Position numbers and translations under genes: made by a program. The notes beneath the pieces are model-generated. The model was not told where the DNA came from. It made no database searches and saw nothing but the letters and a program-made list of their open reading frames with translations. Positions 58,494-64,000 of a stretch of DNA of 64,000 nt are shown one piece after another; position 1 is the stretch's first letter, and each line of letters starts with the position of its first letter. This stretch comes from Thermothelomyces thermophilus ATCC 42464 (Eukaryota; Ascomycota; Sordariomycetes; Sordariales; Chaetomiaceae), in contig NC_016474.1 of assembly GCF_000226095.1 (NCBI RefSeq), positions 1,364,001 to 1,428,000 on the forward strand, read 5' to 3'.

Positions 58494-60713
58494 CTACGCG
58501 TCCTGGAAGAATGTCGGGCCACTCTGTTGAAGAGGCGCCGTTGAAGGTCCGGCATCCGGCATGTCTATGTCTTGTGCCCCACCCGTGGACCTGGGTCCAC
58601 GGTAGTCGAGCGAGAATGCGCTCAGCGGCCGGTCTGGTACCGGCGCGTCGAGCCTCCGTTTTGGAGGCAACATGGATTGCTCGTTGAGCAACTCTTCTGG
58701 GGGAGAGAAAGACCATACCTGCTCGGTAGATTAGTAGCTGCCCCTGCAGAGTATTCGGTTCAATGCACTGCTTTAAAGTCCTGGCTTACCTCCATCACGG
58801 TCCGGCTGTTTCTCAGTGCCATGGCTACGCACTTTTCGTCCTCAAAAGCAACACGCCAGACCGCATCACTCTGAGTAACCAACTCGCGGACAAGGTTGCC
58901 TGTCTTGAGATCCCAGACCTTAACCCGCCCATCACTCCCGCCGCTGACGATTCGGGTGTCGTCAAACTGCAAACTGGTGACGCTGTTGTCGTGAGCTGCT
59001 AGGCGATGGATGGCGCAGAACCGTTCTAACGACCACACCCTAACGGACCCGTCGCTACCGCCGGTGACAAGCGTGCCGCCACGCATCTGCAGTTGCCCCA
59101 CAAGGGATGTATGCCCCTGGAGAATGGCCAGGCACTCGCTAGGGCAAACAGTTAGCTTAAACCTTGAGAGACCAGGCACACAAGTGAACCTGCACGACTT
59201 ACCCAGTTTGCACGTTCCATATCCGGACGCTTGTGTCCAAGCTTCCGGTTGCCACCCTCTGACCGTCGAAGGCGATGGCGTAGATGTGGCTATAGTGGCC
59301 AGTAAGGGTGTGGAGACACCTGCCCTCCGAAATACTCCAGACCTTTGCCGTTGCGTCGTAGCTCCCAGACACAACAATGTCGCCCTTGATCTCCAAGCAG
59401 CGAACGCTCGCTTGGTGGCCGACGAGTACGTTCTTGCACAGCCCGGTCCTAATGTCCCATATCCTGAGAGTTGTGTCCCTGGACCCCGATATCGCAGTGT
59501 TGGCGTCCGACATCTTAAGGCAGCGAACGGTTGAGGTGTGGCCTCGCAGGGTATGCTTGCAGGCACTAGAACGCAAGTCAGCGGAACTCCCCCGATGCAC
59601 GCCAAGCCGCCCAGACTTACCCAGTAGACAGATCCCAGACTCGGACATCGCGGTCGCAGCCGCCGCTGACCAGAATATCATCCCAAGGAACCATGGCCCA
59701 GACGCCCATCACGTGGCCCTGAAGTGTGCGCAGCGCATTCCCCTCAGTATCAAACACATGAATCTTGGCATTATCGAGAGCCACGATGATATACTTGGAG
59801 GTGAGATGCAGACTTGTCACGACGCCGCCGTCCTGTGTGATGTTGCGCGTCAGGTTACGGCCGCCGGACCGCCAAGCGGCATCAACAAGGTATCTTTGTT
59901 TGAAGTGCGACTTGTACGACCTCAGCACGGGACGCGAATTTGATTTCCCGTCGAAGGTGGCCGGTAACGAGGTAGAGGTAAGCGCACCAGCGAAGTCGTG
60001 GCTCGTCGAGTCGTCTTCTCGGTGACCAAAGGAATAGGCCTCGGTCCTCGCTGGGGAAGTTGGAGGATTCAGCCGGTCAACCTCGGACAGCCTCCGCTGA
60101 TAGTCGTGCTTCACGCAGAGGTTCTTCCAGGTCATGTCGTCGCTGAGCAAGTCCCGCCATCTCCTTGAGACTTGCGACGCGCGTGCTAAGACTTTCGGGT
60201 CATCGATGAAGGAAAGAATCTGCGACGTGTCAGCTCCCAATTTCTAGAGTGGCCGGAGATCAAAGGGCCAAAGCTTACTCGGAGGCACAACTCATCTGGG
60301 AGCGTCGTAAATGGGTCCTTCTTGAGGAGGGGGCTAACGAATTGATGCACAAAGCTCAGCTGCGCACTGGTGCAGAGGTTCAGAAGGTCCGCGAGCAGTC
60401 GAGTCCTCTGTCCACTATTGCATTGCATAAAATACTTCCGCAGTCCCGAGAGATAAGCCTCTTCGTCCTCTTTGGCATTACTCCAGTTCAACTTCGAGTG
60501 TGACGGTCCAGGAGATGCTGCAGGAGTTGGCGGGGGCGGGGGGGAGCCAGTCACCTGTTCAAAATCGGCGGCAGGTGTGCTCATGCTTGGCGTCGGCGGC
60601 CCCCTAGGCCGTTGCTGGGACAGTTTGACATTGTGGGTGTTGAGGGACAACTCCTCGTTGAAGACGGCACCCCTTCGCTCCGAGAAGCTGAGCGGTCGGT
60701 TGTATGGCGGCAT
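58494..60713 (-). CDS. F-box/WD40 SCF adaptor, Cdc4/FBXW7-like
   Basis: Exons 60713-60279, 60219-59621, 59565-59203, 59138-58790 and 58718-58494 give 656 residues. The F-box lies near residues 136-180 (TTLPDELCLR joined to ILSFIDDPKVLARASQVSRR). It is followed by a linker with SHFKQRY and about eight WD40 blades from about 230 to 585 (for example SGSRDTTLRIWDIRTG and SGSYDATAKVWSI). Repeat ends in GG|T or GG|C coincide with intron positions, so introns 2 and 3 fall at blade boundaries. The protein is an adaptor that brings phosphorylated substrates to Skp1-Cul1. Its nearest named relatives are Cdc4/Pop1 and Neurospora FWD-1 rather than Met30/SconB. It ends with a Pro-rich tail after VMEVWSFSPPEE. 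Exon 5 is supported by a TACTAAT branch site and an open frame. Confidence 0.9.
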
Positions 60714-63700
60714 CCTGATGAAGAGCGCGTGGCGAAACGGCGGAGTCGGATACTCCGGCCACTATCTCGCGCTTCTTGATCAGAGACAAATAATTGCCGG
60801 TTTGAAGTTTCGTCAAAGCACGGGGATTCCAGCAGTACGCTGCAAAGGAAAACTACCGAGCAGCACAACAGTTGAGGAATGACGTCGGAATGTTCGTGCT
60901 CAATTCGCGGCGGGTCGCAGTCGGAATGAACGAAGGGGAAAGGTCACGGTACGCGCCACGCGTGTGCGGGCGGGTCAATAGGTTCGGGAATCTGAAAGAG
61001 CAAGACACCGTCGGCAACCCGAGAATTCGAGGCTGGGTCGAAACGAGAGGAATAGTAATGAGACGGTCGCGATGAGGGGAGGTTTCGGAAAAGGGGCGCA
61101 GAGCAGGTCGGAAGGTCGAAAGGAATTGGTAGTGTGTAGTGCCAACACGCGTGCTACTCCGTAAACTTTCCCTCCCGTATCATCGGTTTCGCGAGGTTCG
61201 GGAGAGGTCGAGGGAAGGCCAACTGCTTTGGAGTCTGATGCGAAGGCCGAGGAAAGGAAAGAAATACGAGACGGGAAGGGGCGGCCCTTCCCAGACTTCC
61301 CATGCGCCGAATGAGGAGCGTGCTGACCGGGCCCAGGGGTGGTACTTGGCAGTATCCGCTCCTTGCAGTCCCACAGCTGGGCTCAGATGGCACGGCCCCA
61401 CCTCAGTTTCTCGGCCGCCGCCCAGGGCAGCACCAAGGCCGAAACCCCCTGCCAATCCGCCACCTGTTGCGGCCCCTCTTTGAACCCTTGATCATATATG
61501 GAGCCACGACGGGCTTTGAGTCGGGGGACAGGAGTGCTCCAGCGACGGAAAAGGCAATGTTTCGCTGACGACAGTTACCAGCATAGGGATTGTACCTGAT
61601 CCCCTCATTTCGTGTGCTGGCATAGTGTGTTTGGCGACCTTGTATTGTTGAGTTGTCAGGCCTAGCAATCGCCGAAGCATTTCAACTACACCCAGGCGGT
61701 CTGGACCTCGAGTCCTGCACGTCAGCGTCCACTCAACGGCGAATACCCGCACTTAACAAACTGCGGCCTCCATGTTGAAAACCTGCCAATATCACCGCCG
61801 ATGGAGTCGGTTAGCAGGCTCTGCATCGCCTACGATGATGACCCTATCCAATCTTCCAGACAGGCGGCGAAGCATTGGCAACTTAAGCAGTTCCAAAGGT
61901 TCCCCTGGGCAAACCAAGTTGGCGGGCTGTCTCTGCTTAGAACATGTTAGAGCGGATCCTTTCCCAGCTCATCAACTTTGTCCAGGGGATGATGATGATG
62001 ATGATGATGATATTTTACGACTACGTTCTACCTATAAGCGGTACTAAGTCGTGCCTGCGTCGCCGGCAAGGCAAAGGTACTTATATGCCAATCTGGTTAC
62101 ATGCGGGGAAAAACCGGAGGTCCCGGTGGAAAACCCTTCTGTTGTTCCATCACAAGGTCGGTGTCAGCCGGTTTGTGGGGGAGCCGCTGGGTAGAAGCTG
62201 TGCCGAAGTAGGTTCCTTGCAGCCCGGAATACGCGCTGGCCAGGTCCAACAACCTGCCGACTACATTCAACCGGATTATGCCGACCATCCTAATGCACAC
62301 ACTACGGATGACGAGGATACACGGTTGGAGTGACTGCATTGCATGGGTTACCTAAGTTTCGGGCCCCAATGTGCTGGATTGGTGGGTCGGGTTGTCTCGC
62401 TTGCATGACTGCACGCATCATCGCCGGAAGCCATCCTGTCTTTCCGTACACGCATGTGCATTCCTGTGCGTGTTCGCACCGTTGAGACAGACGGATTTGT
62501 AGTACGGATCCTTACACATATACATACAGTGGTTGACAGGCAGAGGGATCGCTGCCGTATCCGCCTGTCGCGCCTCACTCGTCTTCGGGCCATGCGAATG
62601 GGACGAACATCCGGATGGCAAGCAGCATGTGAGGTCAGTCACTCTCCCTTGTTGGTCGCGCGCAACCAGTTCGAGGGTGAGACAACTTTCAACATCCTGC
62701 AAAGTGAGCATTTGCTCGCCCTGGCCTACGCATCGACAGCGGTGTCGGGCTCCAAGAGTACTACTTCTGTTATTCGTACTACGAAGGAATACACCCAGCA
62801 TGCATGATGAAAATTGTCAAGTTTACAGGGCTCTTGGACATCAAATTTGCGCTCCATCCTGGCGATTGAGATTGGAACCAGGACGCAGTTGTCTCTGCCT
62901 CACATCTGCTAGCACACTAAGGGCGCAGTTGAATTCCAGACCTACCATAGGTCGCCCAACCAACTCGTCAGTTGAAACAACCGGGCAACTCCATCCGACC
63001 TGTGCATGAAACATCCCCACTTGCTTAGACTATCCCAGCTGAGAGCTTAGCCTCAGTTGGAGCATCCTCTTCCTGCCCACCTCGGGCATAAAAAAACGGG
63101 GAATGAATGGAATAGTGGCGACTCTGTAGAATTGGTGAAAGTCACGCCATCGGGAGATCCATTTATGCCACTACGGGCGTGCCGTGAAACATTCGTACAT
63201 ACACCGAACGGGCAGCTCGATGTTTGATTTGAAATTGTTGGATGCAGGTCATAGACCGCATGTTTTGGCCAGACGTGATGGTAGGGGTCCAAGGAGTAAC
63301 GTTATCGTATGTAAATTTTGGGACGATACCTGGCAAAAGGGGCGTGACTCCAAGAAATAAGAACATGCTATTTCCGCTGTGAATCGCGCGTTACCATAAC
63401 AAAGCGGCCATCTCCATCCCAGGGTGCCAAGAAACAACTAAATGGCAGAAACGTAGGCACCGACAAAAAAGGTTATGGGCCAGATAACTTGGGTTTCTTT
63501 GGGACACGAAGATGGGCTTGTTTGAACTCGACTTTCCAACCTTCTCTGCACTACCGTACGAGTCCACAGCCAAGGGAGAGAAACGCTATGACCCAGAACG
63601 CCTGCTCGAAGTCTCATCCCGTCTATGCCTGGTATGACTCGCTTCCCATTTAAACCAGAACGCCTGATCCCCCATGAATAAATGCAGATACACATGTTGA

Positions 63701-63719
63701 ATAAATGCAGATACACATG
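60714..63719. other. Intergenic gap upstream of the F-box gene
   Basis: This is a 3.0-kb gap between the F-box gene start and the ZIP gene stop. It has a (GAT)8 microsatellite at 61988-62011. Open frames at 61139 and 62533 (114 and 158 codons) show no domain. No RNA gene or mobile element was recognised. Confidence 0.5.
61988..62011. repeat. (GAT)8 microsatellite
   Basis: Eight GAT units in a row lie in intergenic DNA. Confidence 0.9.
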
Positions 63720-63720
63720 T
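63675..63720. repeat. Perfect 23-bp tandem duplication
   Basis: The 23-bp unit starting TGAATAAATGCAGATACACA and ending TGT is repeated exactly, at 63675-63697 and 63698-63720. The second copy ends on the last base of the ZIP gene stop codon (63720), so the duplication lies at the stop and into the 3' UTR. Confidence 0.92.
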
Positions 63721-64000
63721 TAATGGTGATGGTGTCCGAACCGCGTCAGCAATGGCAGCATAAAGCCCACCACGGTCGCAAGAGTATCCCTCAATTCGAG
63801 TTTCGCTCTTCTCCTGGGAGCGGAGCCACCGCTCTCGGAATACCCGTTGCTGCTAGAACTGTGGTCGTAACCCGCTGGGTTGTTTTCCTCTTCTCGCATG
63901 GCGTGCATTGCTACGTACCTAATAATGGTGTCAGCTACGATAGGCGCCGCTCCTCCGGATTGACGATAACTTACAGAAATGTACCAGCGCTAAAAAGGAG
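63720..64000 (-). CDS. ZIP-family metal transporter, C-terminal part
   Basis: Only the end of the gene is in the window. Exons are 63975 and above (26 bases seen, running off the window edge) and 63918-63720. The join CT|G gives FSAGTFLYVAMHAMREEENN, the FSAGTFLYVA type of core helix found in ZIP transporters of the Zip9/Atx2 group. A polar loop follows, and the protein ends in a hydrophobic segment (TVVGFMLPLLTRFG) with four His. ZIP proteins move Zn2+ or Mn2+ into the cytosol from outside or from the Golgi. The member cannot be placed more closely from 70 residues. The intron has GTAAGT and a GCTGAC...TTAG end. Confidence 0.72.

Overview
The window looks like a gene-dense stretch of nuclear chromosome from a filamentous ascomycete (Pezizomycotina). 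It is probably a GC-rich member of the Sordariomycetes, perhaps near the Chaetomiaceae. That placement is inferred from short GT-AG introns (about 54-290 bp) with CTRAC-like branch sites, strong G/C preference at third codon positions, homopolymer-rich flanks, and gene content (a C2H2-independent Zn2Cys6 regulator, an Nrd1-type four-RRM protein, a fungal Trk transporter). No ribosomal RNA, tRNA, CRISPR array, transposon or secondary-metabolite cluster was recognised.

Layout, left to right. 0-6 kb: a mitochondrial PPR protein cut by the window start (-), a histidine-acid-phosphatase-fold protein (+) and a Vma22/CCDC115-like V-ATPase assembly factor (-). 8-13 kb: Cdc42 and cytosolic asparaginyl-tRNA synthetase (both +). 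16-24 kb: Nrd1-like RNA-binding protein (+), Mis12/Mtw1 kinetochore protein (+) and the Vps72/YL1 subunit of a SWR1-type complex (-). 24.8-29 kb: three compact genes for mitochondrial proteins, namely a cysteine-synthase-like enzyme (+), an unrecognised conserved-looking protein (-) and ribosomal protein bL19m (+). 32-41 kb: Trk potassium transporter (+), TFIIH helicase XPB/Ssl2 (-), a CHY zinc-finger protein (+) and 20S proteasome alpha4 (-). 45-51 kb: Dld2-type D-2-hydroxyacid dehydrogenase (+) and a Zn2Cys6 transcription factor (+). 52-64 kb: four minus-strand genes, DNA ligase I, pyruvate dehydrogenase E1 alpha, a Cdc4/FBXW7-like F-box/WD40 protein, and the 3' end of a ZIP metal transporter.

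The genes are mostly housekeeping and do not form an obvious single pathway. There is loose clustering by theme: mitochondrial proteins at 24.8-29 kb and again at DLD2 and PDA1, and chromosome or nuclear functions at 16-24 kb. The splice models given were built by hand so that frame, splice sites and protein-family motifs all agree. I found no convincing new multi-gene system. The most unusual features are in gene structure: a 7-nt internal exon in the proteasome gene, start-codon exons of 4 and 5 nt, two stop-free in-frame introns, and a PCNA-binding box formed across an intron in DNA ligase. Two other observations stand out: a recurring GTACGGAGTAC-like word that sits only between genes, and a diverged tandem repeat in the 3.8-kb gap at 41-45 kb.
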